From Jatrophihabitans sp964252635 (GTDB taxonomy: Bacteria > Actinomycetota > Actinomycetes > Mycobacteriales > Jatrophihabitantaceae): a DNA stretch of 64,000 nt. The notes below the pieces were generated by a model, which saw nothing but the letters and a program-made list of their open reading frames with translations, did no database searches and was not told the DNA's origin. Position numbers and translations under genes: made by a program. Positions 54,468 to 62,014 of the stretch are shown here, one piece after another. Numbering within the stretch: position 1 is the first letter of the stretch; every line of letters starts with the position of its first letter. The stretch spans positions 1 through 64,000 of the forward strand of contig NZ_CAXUNP010000018.1 in NCBI RefSeq assembly GCF_964252635.1. Direction: 5' to 3'.

Positions 54468-56471
54468 ATGGCGTACTTCGTCACCGGGGCGACCGGGTTC
54501 CTCGGTCGCTTCCTGCTCGCCCAGCTGCTGGAGCGCGAGGGGACGATCTATGCCCTGTGCCGGGCCAGCTCGCTGGACAAGCTCGACGAGCTGCGCCTGC
54601 GGCTCGGTGCCGACGACGACCGCATCGTGCCGGTTATCGGCGACCTGAGCAGGGAACGTCTGGGCGTCGACCAGGAGGAGATCGAGCGCCTCGACGGCAC
54701 GATCGACCACTTCTTCCACCTGGCGGCGATCTACGACCTCACCGCCGACGCCGACAGCCAGCACGCCGCGAACGTCGAGGGCACCCGGCACGCTCTCGCG
54801 CTCGCGGGGGCGGTGCACGCCGGGCACTTCCACATGGTCAGCTCGATCGCCGCGGCCGGGCTGTACCGGGGCACGTTCACCGAGGACATGTTCGACGAGG
54901 CCCAGGACTACGAGCACAACCCGTACTACCAGACCAAGCACGAGTCCGAGGGCATCGTCCGACGGGAGTCGCCGGTGCCGTGGCGCATCTACCGTCCCGG
55001 CGCGGTCGTGGGGCACTCGGAGACCGGCGAGATCGACAAGATCGACGGCCCCTACTACTTCTTCCGGACCATTCAGCGGCTGCGTGGGGTGACGCCGTCG
55101 TGGCTGCGGGGCGTCGGGCTCGAGGGCGGCGAGATCAACCTCGTGCCCGTCGACTACGTGGCCAAGGCGATGGACTACATCGCGCACCAGCCCGACCTCG
55201 ACGGCCAGGCGTTCCACCTGACCGATCCCGAGGCCCTGACCGTCGGCGGGTTGCTGAAGGCACTGACGAAGGCCGCGAAGGCGCCGCAGCCGTCCGTCAA
55301 CCTGGACGCCCGCGTGCTCGACGCGTTGCCGGCCCGGCTGACCTCGACGTTGGCCAAGCTGCCCGGCGCCAAGCAGCTCACCGACCTGGCGCTGGCCGAG
55401 CTCGGCATCCCGCGCGAGATGTTCGCCTACCTCACCTATCCGACCCACTTCGACTCCAGCAAGACCCAGGCCGTGCTCGAGGGTTCCGGCATCGAGCTGC
55501 CGCCGTTCTCGCTGTACGCCCAGCACCTCTGGGAGTACTGGGAGCGCACCTACAGCCCCGACCGGCGCAAGGACAAGCAGCTGGCGCGCGCCATCAAAGG
55601 CAAGACCGTCATGATCACCGGGGCGTCGTCGGGCATCGGGCGCGCGACGGCGATGCGGGTCGGCGCGGCCGGCGGGCGGGTCATCCTGGTCGCGCGTGGT
55701 GTCGAGAAGCTCGAGCAGACCAAGCAGGAGATCGCCGACCTCGGTGGCGTCGCCTTCGTGCACCGTTGCGACCTCGCCGACCTCAGCGACATCGAGCGGA
55801 TGGCCAAGGAGGTGCTGCAGGAGCACGGCCGGGTCGACGTGCTGGTCAACAACGCCGGCCGGTCGATCCGTCGCTCGATCGCGCTGTCCTACGACCGGAT
55901 GCACGACTACGAGCGCACGATGCAGCTGAACTACTTCGGGCCGGTGCGGCTGATCCTGTCGCTGCTGCCGGTCATGCGCCAGACCGCGCCGGACGGCCGC
56001 AAGGGCGGGCACATCATCAACGTCAGCTCGATCGGCGTGCAGACCAACATCCCGCGCTTCTCCGCCTACGTCGCGTCGAAAGCCGCGCTGGACGCGTTCT
56101 CGCGGTGCATCGCCTCCGAGGTCGTCGACGACGGCGTGCACCTGACGACGATCCACATGCCGCTGGTGCGCACGCCGATGATCGCCCCGACCAAGATGTA
56201 CGACCGGTTCCCGACGATGACGCCGCCCGAGGCCGCGGACATGATCTGCAAGGCCATGATCCGCCGGCCGAAAAAGGTGGGCACGACCCTCGGCAACGCC
56301 GGTGCGCTCGCCTACCAGGTTGCGCCGCGTGGGGTCGACGTCGTGCTGAACGCGGGCTACAAGCTGTTCCCGGATTCGCACGCCGCGAAGGGCAGCGGGG
56401 GCAACAAGTCCGACCAGCCCTCCACCGAGAGCGTGGCGTTCGCCCACATCCTGCGCGGCGTGCACTGGTAG
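54468..56471 (+). CDS. Two-domain SDR protein, probable fatty acyl-CoA/aldehyde reductase
   Basis: A 667-residue protein with two complete reductase folds. The N-terminal extended-SDR domain has VTGATGFLGRFLL (~5-17) and a YxxxK pair in YYQTKHE (~152). The C-terminal classical SDR domain has VMITGASSGIGRA (~383), NNAGRS, and YVASK (~533). This size and order match alcohol-forming fatty acyl-CoA reductases such as that of Marinobacter (about 660 residues) and mycobacterial homologues. The predicted role is making fatty alcohols, for example for wax esters, but no wax synthase is nearby. AGGGGGA precedes the ATG. Confidence 0.85.
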   Translation: MAYFVTGATGFLGRFLLAQLLEREGTIYALCRASSLDKLDELRLRLGADDDRIVPVIGDLSRERLGVDQEEIERLDGTIDHFFHLAAIYDLTADADSQHAANVEGTRHALALAGAVHAGHFHMVSSIAAAGLYRGTFTEDMFDEAQDYEHNPYYQTKHESEGIVRRESPVPWRIYRPGAVVGHSETGEIDKIDGPYYFFRTIQRLRGVTPSWLRGVGLEGGEINLVPVDYVAKAMDYIAHQPDLDGQAFHLTDPEALTVGGLLKALTKAAKAPQPSVNLDARVLDALPARLTSTLAKLPGAKQLTDLALAELGIPREMFAYLTYPTHFDSSKTQAVLEGSGIELPPFSLYAQHLWEYWERTYSPDRRKDKQLARAIKGKTVMITGASSGIGRATAMRVGAAGGRVILVARGVEKLEQTKQEIADLGGVAFVHRCDLADLSDIERMAKEVLQEHGRVDVLVNNAGRSIRRSIALSYDRMHDYERTMQLNYFGPVRLILSLLPVMRQTAPDGRKGGHIINVSSIGVQTNIPRFSAYVASKAALDAFSRCIASEVVDDGVHLTTIHMPLVRTPMIAPTKMYDRFPTMTPPEAADMICKAMIRRPKKVGTTLGNAGALAYQVAPRGVDVVLNAGYKLFPDSHAAKGSGGNKSDQPSTESVAFAHILRGVHW

Positions 56472-56531
56472 CGGCGCGACCGTCCCGGCCGGGGCGGCGG
56501 CGTTCGTCGGGCTTGTTGCGTCCGTGCCCAG

Positions 56532-56598
56532 GTCGTCCTGTCTCACGCGGTGGCGCGATGCGGCTGCAAGAACGAGCCACCGCGTGAGACAGGACGAC
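56532..56598. repeat. Perfect 23-bp hairpin element, copy B
   Basis: GTCGTCCTGTCTCACGCGG and the next four bases (56532-56554) pair perfectly with 56576-56598 around a 21-base loop. It follows the acyl reductase gene. Arm and loop sequence resemble the element after clpX (17591-17650), including the same loop length, so the two are related dispersed elements. Confidence 0.75.
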
Positions 56599-56646
56599 GC
56601 TGCCGGCTGCCGTCTCACCGCGATTCGACGCGGCGGGTCGGGGCAA

Positions 56647-56662
56647 TACCCTGATCCGGGTA
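56647..56662. promoter_or_regulatory. 16-bp near-palindrome overlapping the -10 box of the ParA-like gene
   Basis: TACCCTGATCCGGGTA is symmetric at 14 of 16 positions and its left half, TACCCT, could serve as a -10 box. An operator over the promoter of the gene at 56699 is likely; the binder is unknown and could be the product itself. Confidence 0.45.
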
Positions 56663-56698
56663 CACCGTGGGTTTGAGCGCCAGATCGAAGGAGACCGC

Positions 56699-58297
56699 AT
56701 GACTCACAGCACGGACGATCGAGACGGCGCCGCCGGGCGCATTCCCGAGGGCGTCCCGCTGGATCGGCAGGCTCCGGGTCAGCCGCCCTCGGCCGCCCGT
56801 CACACCGACTGGGCGACCGACGCGACGGCGGTGGAGCCGAGCGGCGACGAGTCGTCGGCCGACGAGTCCGCGAATGCGTGGTCGGCCGCTCCGGTCCACT
56901 ACAGCAGCTCCGACGCAGCACCCGGCGACGCGCAGCCGAGCTACGAGCCGGCACCCGCCGAGCCGGCCGGGTACGGGGCGCATTCGTGGGAGCAGCGCTC
57001 CCAGGCCCCCGGGTTCGACGCGGCGCCCCCGCCGCCGGCACGACCGACACCCGGCCCGCAGCCCGAACCGCAGTCCGTGCCGTGGGATCAGCACCAGGCG
57101 TCGCGTTGGCCCGCGCCCGATCAGCAGTCGGCACCCTCCGTGCAGCAGCCACAGCCACAGGGTCCGCAGCAACAGCAGCAGGGCCCGCAGCAGCAACAGC
57201 AGCAGCCGCAGCCGCAGTGGGACCAGCAGTACCAGCAGCCGGCGGCCAACCCGGCACAGGGCCCGCAGCACTACGCACCGGCCTACGCGCCGCAGCAGCC
57301 CGTGCCGCCGCAACCCGCGCTCCCGCCCAAGCCCGAAGACCTGCTGGTACCGAACCAGTCGTCGGTCGTCGCGCAGCCCGCGAGCTGGGGTTGGCGCGGC
57401 CGGGTCAACCGCGCCACCGGCGGTCTGGTGAAGTCGAAGGCGGCGCCGGCCGAACTGCAGGCGCGGCAAGCGATCAATGACATCCAGCGCAGCTTCTCGC
57501 ACCCGATGACCGTCGTCGTCGTGCAGCCGAAGGGCGGTGCGGGCAAGACGCCCACGACGATCTGCCTGTCGGCCGCCTTCGGGTCCAACCGCGGTGGCTA
57601 TGTCGTCGGCTGGGACGACAACGAGACGCGCGGCACGCTGGCCGTCCGCGTCACCAACCCCGACAGCAAGCAGAAGACAGTGTGGGACCTGCTGGGCGAC
57701 CTCGCCGCCTTCGAGCGCTTCGACGCGCGCGTCGGCGATCTGAGCGACTACGTGCGGTCGCAGCCCGACGCGCACTTCGACGCCCTGGTCAGCGACGACA
57801 ACCCGGGGAACATGTCGCAGATCGGCGAGGGGGAGTACGAGCGCCTGCACAAGGTGCTGCAGCGCTTCTACCGCATGATCGTCGTCGACACCGGCAACAA
57901 CGTCCGCTCCTCGAACTGGCAGGCCGCCGTCGACTCGGCCGACCTCGTCGTCGTCGTGTCGTCCTACCAGCGCGACGTCGGCTACAGCGGGTCGTGGGTG
58001 CTCGACCACCTGGCCCAGACCGGGCGCGAGGAGCTGGCCCGCAACGCCGTGACCGTGCTGACGGCTGCGGACCCCACCACCGACAAGACGGTGCGGGGCC
58101 AGCTGCTCGAGCACTTCACGGCCCGTACCCGCGCCGTCATCGAGATCCCGTACGACCCGGAGCTCGCGCACGGTGGCCCGATCCAGTGGACGAGCCTGGC
58201 CGCGCCGACCCGCAACGCGTGGATCCAGGCCGGGGCCACCATCGCCAACTGCCTGGCCGAGCAGGACCAGCGCGCGTTGTCCGAGCGGCGCGCCTGA
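56699..58297 (+). CDS. MinD/ParA-like P-loop ATPase with Gln/Pro-rich N-terminal region
   Basis: A 532-residue protein. Residues 1-~230 are disordered: acidic, then Pro-rich, then poly-Gln (PQQQQQGPQQQQQQPQPQ around 155-180). The ATPase domain begins near 265 with the deviant Walker A motif PKGGAGKTPTT, followed by WDDNETRGTL and MIVVDTGNNVRSS (Walker B region). Such ATPases position DNA, secretion systems or other cargo. No parB, parS or ESX genes lie nearby, so the cargo is unknown. AAGGAG precedes the ATG. sppA follows three bases after the stop. Confidence 0.85.
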   Translation: MTHSTDDRDGAAGRIPEGVPLDRQAPGQPPSAARHTDWATDATAVEPSGDESSADESANAWSAAPVHYSSSDAAPGDAQPSYEPAPAEPAGYGAHSWEQRSQAPGFDAAPPPPARPTPGPQPEPQSVPWDQHQASRWPAPDQQSAPSVQQPQPQGPQQQQQGPQQQQQQPQPQWDQQYQQPAANPAQGPQHYAPAYAPQQPVPPQPALPPKPEDLLVPNQSSVVAQPASWGWRGRVNRATGGLVKSKAAPAELQARQAINDIQRSFSHPMTVVVVQPKGGAGKTPTTICLSAAFGSNRGGYVVGWDDNETRGTLAVRVTNPDSKQKTVWDLLGDLAAFERFDARVGDLSDYVRSQPDAHFDALVSDDNPGNMSQIGEGEYERLHKVLQRFYRMIVVDTGNNVRSSNWQAAVDSADLVVVVSSYQRDVGYSGSWVLDHLAQTGREELARNAVTVLTAADPTTDKTVRGQLLEHFTARTRAVIEIPYDPELAHGGPIQWTSLAAPTRNAWIQAGATIANCLAEQDQRALSERRA

Positions 58298-58299
58298 CC

Positions 58300-59952
58300 G
58301 TGGTCGCGGTCCCGGGGCGACGGCCCCGTCTGCTGCTCGAGCTCGACCTCACCAGCGCACCCATCGAGCTCGAACCCGACGACCTGGTCGGCAAGCTGCG
58401 CAGCCGGCACCGTCCGCGGCTTCGTGGCGTGCTGCGCACGCTGCACGAGGCAGGGAAGGACGACGTGGTCCGCGGCCTCGTGGTCAAGGTCGGGGGAGCG
58501 GCCCTGCCCTGGGCCATCGCCCAGGAGGTACGGGCCGGTCTCGCGGCTTTTGCCGCATCGGGCAAACCCGCCGTCGCGTGGGCCGAGACGATCGGCGAGG
58601 GCGGCAACGGGACGTCGGACTACGTGCTGGCCAGCGGCTGCCGTGAGATCTGGCTGCAGCCGTCCGGTGAGCTCGCCCTCATGGGGGTCGCCAGCGAGAC
58701 GACCTTCCTGCGCGGCGCGCTGGACAAGCTCGGCATCGAGCCGCAGCTGGACAAGCGGTACGAGTACAAGAGCGCCGCCGACCGCATCATGCGCAGTGAG
58801 TTCAGCGACGAGGGGCGGGAGGCGCTGGACCGTGTCGTCGCCTCCTTCTGGGACGGGGCGGTCGAGACGATCGCCGGCGCCCGCGGCCTGTCCGTCGAGG
58901 ACGTCCGTGCCGCGGCCGACCGGGCTCCGCTGTCGGCCGAGGACGCTGTCGCCGCCGGGCTCGTCGACCGGCTCGGCTACCGCGACGAGGTCTACGCCGA
59001 CGTCCGCAGCCGTGCGGGCGAGGACGTGCAGCTGCTGTTCGCCGACCAGTGGACCCCGCCGCGCAGGCCCGTGCAGGCGTTGCGGCGCGGCAAGGGTTTC
59101 GTCGCCCTGGTCGAGGGACACGGTGAGATCACCGGCGGCCGCAGCCGCACCGGTCCGCGCGGGCGGCAGCTGGGCAGCGACACCGTGTCGTCCGCGTTCC
59201 GGGCCGCGCGCGAGAACGACCACGTCAAGGCCGTGCTGTTCCGGGTGGACTCCCCGGGCGGCTCCGCGGTCGCGTCCGACACGATGTGGCGCGAGGTCGA
59301 GCTGACCAAACGGGCCGGCAAGCCCGTCATCGTGTCCATGGGCGCCGTCGCCGGCTCCGGCGGCTACTACGTCAGCTGCCCGGCCGACGTCATCGTCGCC
59401 CAGCCCGGCACCATCACCGGATCCATCGGTGTGCTCGGCGGCAAGGTCGTCGTCGCCGAGCTGCTCGACCGACTCGGGTTGGGCACCGGCCTCGTCGAGC
59501 GCGGGGCGAGCGCGTCGATGTACTCGGCCCGCCGCGGGTTCACCGACGAGCAGCGTCAACGGCTGTCGGACATGCTCGATCGGGTGTACCGCGAGTTCGT
59601 GCAGAAGGTCGCCGACGGCCGAGGGATGGGCTACGACGCCGTGCACGAGGTGGCCCGTGGGCGCATCTGGTCGGGGTCGGACGCCCTCGCGAACGGGCTC
59701 GTCGACCGGCTCGGCTCGTTGCGTGACGCGGCCGCCGTGGCCCGCGAGCGCGCGGATCTGCCCGAGGACGCCCCGGTGCGACCGGCGATCTCGATCCCAC
59801 CGCTCGCGCGGCTCGGCCGACCGAAGTCGAGCGAGGACCCGCGGTCGCTCGCCGCCACCGCCAGCGCCTGGGGCGACCTGGCCGCACTCGCCGCCGAGTT
59901 GCGGCTGCCGGGCGGGGGACCGTTGCGCATGCCGACGTTCCGGATCGGCTGA
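58300..59952 (+). CDS. sppA: Signal peptide peptidase SppA (67-kDa type, S49 family)
   Basis: A 550-residue serine peptidase with two S49 repeats. The general base Lys is in the N-terminal repeat (YEYKSAADR, near 157) and the nucleophile Ser in the C-terminal repeat (SMGAVAGSGGYYVSCPAD, near 352), the catalytic arrangement of the long SppA. No N-terminal membrane helix is visible, unlike the E. coli enzyme, so it may be cytoplasmic or peripheral. The GTG at 58300 is two bases after the ParA-like stop, and nadD starts three bases after its own stop. Confidence 0.92.
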   Translation: MVAVPGRRPRLLLELDLTSAPIELEPDDLVGKLRSRHRPRLRGVLRTLHEAGKDDVVRGLVVKVGGAALPWAIAQEVRAGLAAFAASGKPAVAWAETIGEGGNGTSDYVLASGCREIWLQPSGELALMGVASETTFLRGALDKLGIEPQLDKRYEYKSAADRIMRSEFSDEGREALDRVVASFWDGAVETIAGARGLSVEDVRAAADRAPLSAEDAVAAGLVDRLGYRDEVYADVRSRAGEDVQLLFADQWTPPRRPVQALRRGKGFVALVEGHGEITGGRSRTGPRGRQLGSDTVSSAFRAARENDHVKAVLFRVDSPGGSAVASDTMWREVELTKRAGKPVIVSMGAVAGSGGYYVSCPADVIVAQPGTITGSIGVLGGKVVVAELLDRLGLGTGLVERGASASMYSARRGFTDEQRQRLSDMLDRVYREFVQKVADGRGMGYDAVHEVARGRIWSGSDALANGLVDRLGSLRDAAAVARERADLPEDAPVRPAISIPPLARLGRPKSSEDPRSLAATASAWGDLAALAAELRLPGGGPLRMPTFRIG

Positions 59953-59955
59953 CCG

Positions 59956-60537
59956 GTGCGTCGAGTCGGGATCATGGGTGGCACCTTCGACCCCATCCAC
60001 CACGGGCACCTGGTGGCGGCCAGCGAGGTCGCCTCGCTGTACGGGCTGGACGAGGTCATCTTCGTGCCCACCGGACGTCCGTGGCAGAAGACCGAGCGCG
60101 AGGTCAGCGACTCCGAGCACCGTTACCTGATGACGGTCATCGCCACGGCGTCCAACCCACGGTTCTGGGTCAGCCGTGTCGACATCGACCGCGCCGGGCC
60201 GACCTACACGATCGACACCATCCGCGACATCGCCGCCCTGCGTCCCGACGCGGAGCTGTTCTTCATCACCGGCGCCGATGCGCTCGGCCAGATCCTGTCC
60301 TGGAAGGACGCCGAGGAGGCGTTGGGGCTCGCCCACTTCGTCGGCGTCACCCGTCCCGGTTACGAGCTGTCCGACGCGCACCTGCCGCGCGACGCGGTGC
60401 GGCTGCTCGACGTGCCCGCGCTGGCCATCTCCTCCAGCGGCATCCGGGAACGGGTGTCGGCCGGCCGGCCGGTCTGGTACCTCGTGCCGGACGGGGTCGT
60501 GCAGTACATCAACAAGCACGGCCTCTACGGCCCGTAG
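59956..60537 (+). CDS. nadD: Nicotinate-nucleotide adenylyltransferase
   Basis: A 193-residue enzyme of NAD synthesis that adenylates nicotinate mononucleotide. The nucleotidyltransferase motif GIMGGTFDPIHHGHLVAASE (with HxxH) opens the protein and the C-terminal ISSSGIRERVSAGRPVWYLV contains the SSTxxR-type motif. The GTG start lies three bases after the sppA stop. rsfS follows 12 bp later, the standard order. Confidence 0.96.
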   Translation: MRRVGIMGGTFDPIHHGHLVAASEVASLYGLDEVIFVPTGRPWQKTEREVSDSEHRYLMTVIATASNPRFWVSRVDIDRAGPTYTIDTIRDIAALRPDAELFFITGADALGQILSWKDAEEALGLAHFVGVTRPGYELSDAHLPRDAVRLLDVPALAISSSGIRERVSAGRPVWYLVPDGVVQYINKHGLYGP

Positions 60538-60549
60538 ACTCAACGGCAA

Positions 60550-60957
60550 ATGACTGCCACCGACGAAGCGATCGAGCTCGCCCAGACCGCCGCCCAGGCG
60601 GCCGCCGACAAGCTCGCGACCGACATCGTGCTCATCGACGTCAGCGACCGCCTGGCCATCACCGACGTGTTCGTGGTGGTCACCGGCACCAACGAACGGC
60701 AGGTCGAGGCCGTCGTCGACGCCGTCGAGGAGAAGCTGCGCGCGACCGGCCACAAGCCGATCCGGCGCGAGGGCCAGCGCGACGGTCGCTGGGTGCTGCT
60801 CGACTACGGCGACGTCGTGGTGCACGTGCAGCACTCCGAGGAGCGGGTGTTCTACGCCCTCGAACGGCTGTGGAAGGACTGCCCGTTCATCCCCTTCACC
60901 GACGCGGCGGCCGCCGCGCACGCCGCCGCCCGCGCGTCCGGCGACGACGGCGCGTGA
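60550..60957 (+). CDS. rsfS: Ribosomal silencing factor RsfS
   Basis: A 135-residue protein that binds L14 and prevents subunit joining during starvation. The family core is DIVLIDVSDRLAITDVFVVV, followed by EGQRDGRWVLLDYGDVVVHV and YALERLWKDCP. TAGACT overlaps the nadD stop nine bases before the ATG and could be an internal promoter. Its stop overlaps the next gene by 4 bases. Confidence 0.96.
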   Translation: MTATDEAIELAQTAAQAAADKLATDIVLIDVSDRLAITDVFVVVTGTNERQVEAVVDAVEEKLRATGHKPIRREGQRDGRWVLLDYGDVVVHVQHSEERVFYALERLWKDCPFIPFTDAAAAAHAAARASGDDGA

Positions 60958-61622
60958 GCAGCAGAAGCCTGCTGCTCCTGCGACACGGACGCACGGCGTG
61001 GAACGCCCAGCGCCGCTTCCAGGGTCAGGCCGACCCGCCGCTCGACGACACCGGGCGGGCGCAGGCCTACGAGGTCGGCGCGCTCATGGCCGCCGTCCGT
61101 CCCGACCTGCTCGTCACCTCCGACCTCGCCCGCGCGGAGCAGACCGCCGAGATCGTCGCGGCGGCCACGGGGCTCGACGCCATCACCGACGCCCGGCTGC
61201 GGGAGCGCGGGCTCGGCCACTGGGAGGGGCTGACCCGCGACGAGGTCGAGCAGACCTACCCGACCGAGTACGCCGAGTGGGTGGCCGGCCGCGACGTCAG
61301 CGAACGCGGCGGCGAGGACCGCGAGCAGGTCGCGACCAGGGCCCGGAAGGCGTTCGACGAGCTGCCCGTCGTGCCCATCACCGTGCTCGTCAGCCACAGC
61401 GCGACGGCGATGGCGTTGACGAACGCGCTGCTCGGCATCCCGCAGCACGTCCGTCCTCTCGGTCCGCTCGCCAACTGCCACTGGACCGAGCTGTACTGCG
61501 AGTTGCACGACGACGTCCCGACGTGGCGGGTCCGCGGCCACAACCTGGGTGCGCCGGGCACCGTGGTGCCGTTGCCGGCACACGGCACCGCCCTCGACGA
61601 CGCGGCCGACGCCGACGCCTGA
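60954..61622 (+). CDS. Histidine phosphatase superfamily protein (phosphoglycerate mutase-like)
   Basis: A 222-residue enzyme with the phospho-His motif LLLLRHGRTAWNAQRRFQGQ at the N-terminus, the Glu of LRERGLGHWEGL (~85), and the second His in VLVSHSATAMAL (~148). Actinobacterial members next to rsfS include glucosyl-3-phosphoglycerate phosphatase and broad phosphatases; the substrate cannot be fixed here. The GTG at 60954 overlaps rsfS (GTGA). A large hairpin follows at 61735. Confidence 0.9.
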   Translation: MSSRSLLLLRHGRTAWNAQRRFQGQADPPLDDTGRAQAYEVGALMAAVRPDLLVTSDLARAEQTAEIVAAATGLDAITDARLRERGLGHWEGLTRDEVEQTYPTEYAEWVAGRDVSERGGEDREQVATRARKAFDELPVVPITVLVSHSATAMALTNALLGIPQHVRPLGPLANCHWTELYCELHDDVPTWRVRGHNLGAPGTVVPLPAHGTALDDAADADA

Positions 61623-61734
61623 GCACGTCCGCCGTCCGCCTTGTCCGGTCTTGTCCCCCCGGCCCGACGCGCGGGTCGCACGACCTGCGTGGCCGCGCGT
61701 CCGTCGCCCTCGACCTCCCGCTAACCTGACCGAC

Positions 61735-61785
61735 AGGTGCCCCCGCGCCCGGTGGCGACGGACGGCGGGCGCGGGGTGTGCACCT
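61735..61785. terminator. Long hairpin between the phosphatase gene and the leuS leader
   Basis: CCCCGCGCCCG (61741-61751) pairs perfectly with CGGGCGCGGGG (61766-61776) around a 14-base loop; AGGTGC and GCACCT extend the stem across a TGT bulge. It lies before the leader promoter and probably ends the nadD-rsfS transcript. Confidence 0.55.
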
Positions 61786-61811
61786 CAACCGGGCCTCGAG
61801 GCCGTCCGCGG

Positions 61812-61817
61812 TATCCT
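61812..61817 (+). promoter_or_regulatory. Candidate -10 box of the leuS leader transcript
   Basis: TATCCT stands seven bases before the GTG of the 13-codon leader ORF. Transcription would start at that GTG, making the leader peptide leaderless. No clear -35 is seen. Confidence 0.5.
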
Positions 61818-61824
61818 CTTCAGC

Positions 61825-61866
61825 GTGACGAGCCCGGACGACCTGCTCCTTAGTGAGCCGCGCTGA
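61825..61866 (+). CDS. Leucine-rich leader peptide upstream of leuS (13 aa)
   Basis: GTG-initiated, encoding MTSPDDLLLSEPR. Codons 7-9 are CTG CTC CTT, three different Leu codons in a row. There is no ribosome site, but a -10 box is seven bases upstream, so initiation on a leaderless mRNA is expected. A stem formed over the Leu codons and a strong hairpin at 61895-61920 follow. Ribosome stalling at these codons when Leu-tRNA is scarce would alter the downstream fold and raise leuS expression. The mechanism is inferred from layout. Confidence 0.6.
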   Translation: MTSPDDLLLSEPR

Positions 61867-61920
61867 TCGGTAAGCAGACACCGACAGTGCGGCCGAGCCT
61901 CTGCGACAACGCAGGGGCTC
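61843..61920 (+). promoter_or_regulatory. Leucine attenuator upstream of leuS
   Basis: Segment 1 (the Leu codons, CTGCT at 61843, with TA and CCG) can pair with segment 2 (CGGTAAGCAG, 61868-61877). Segment 2 can instead pair with segment 3 (GCAGA at 61874 with TCTGC at 61900; only 5 bp). Segment 3 (61895-61905) pairs with segment 4 (61910-61920) in an 11-bp stem with an ACAA loop followed by TTCG. The last is the putative terminator. Confidence 0.55.
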
Positions 61921-62014
61921 TTCGCATGTCCGGCCCGGCCGCACCCGCAGATGACCCCCGCGCGGTGACCGGCCAGGGCGCGGCCGCAGTCACCCACCCG
62001 GCATAGGAGCCACC

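Noticed and set aside
61812..62014. T-box riboswitch upstream of leuS
   Set aside because: No T-box sequence or specifier stem is visible; a leader peptide with Leu codons explains the region better.
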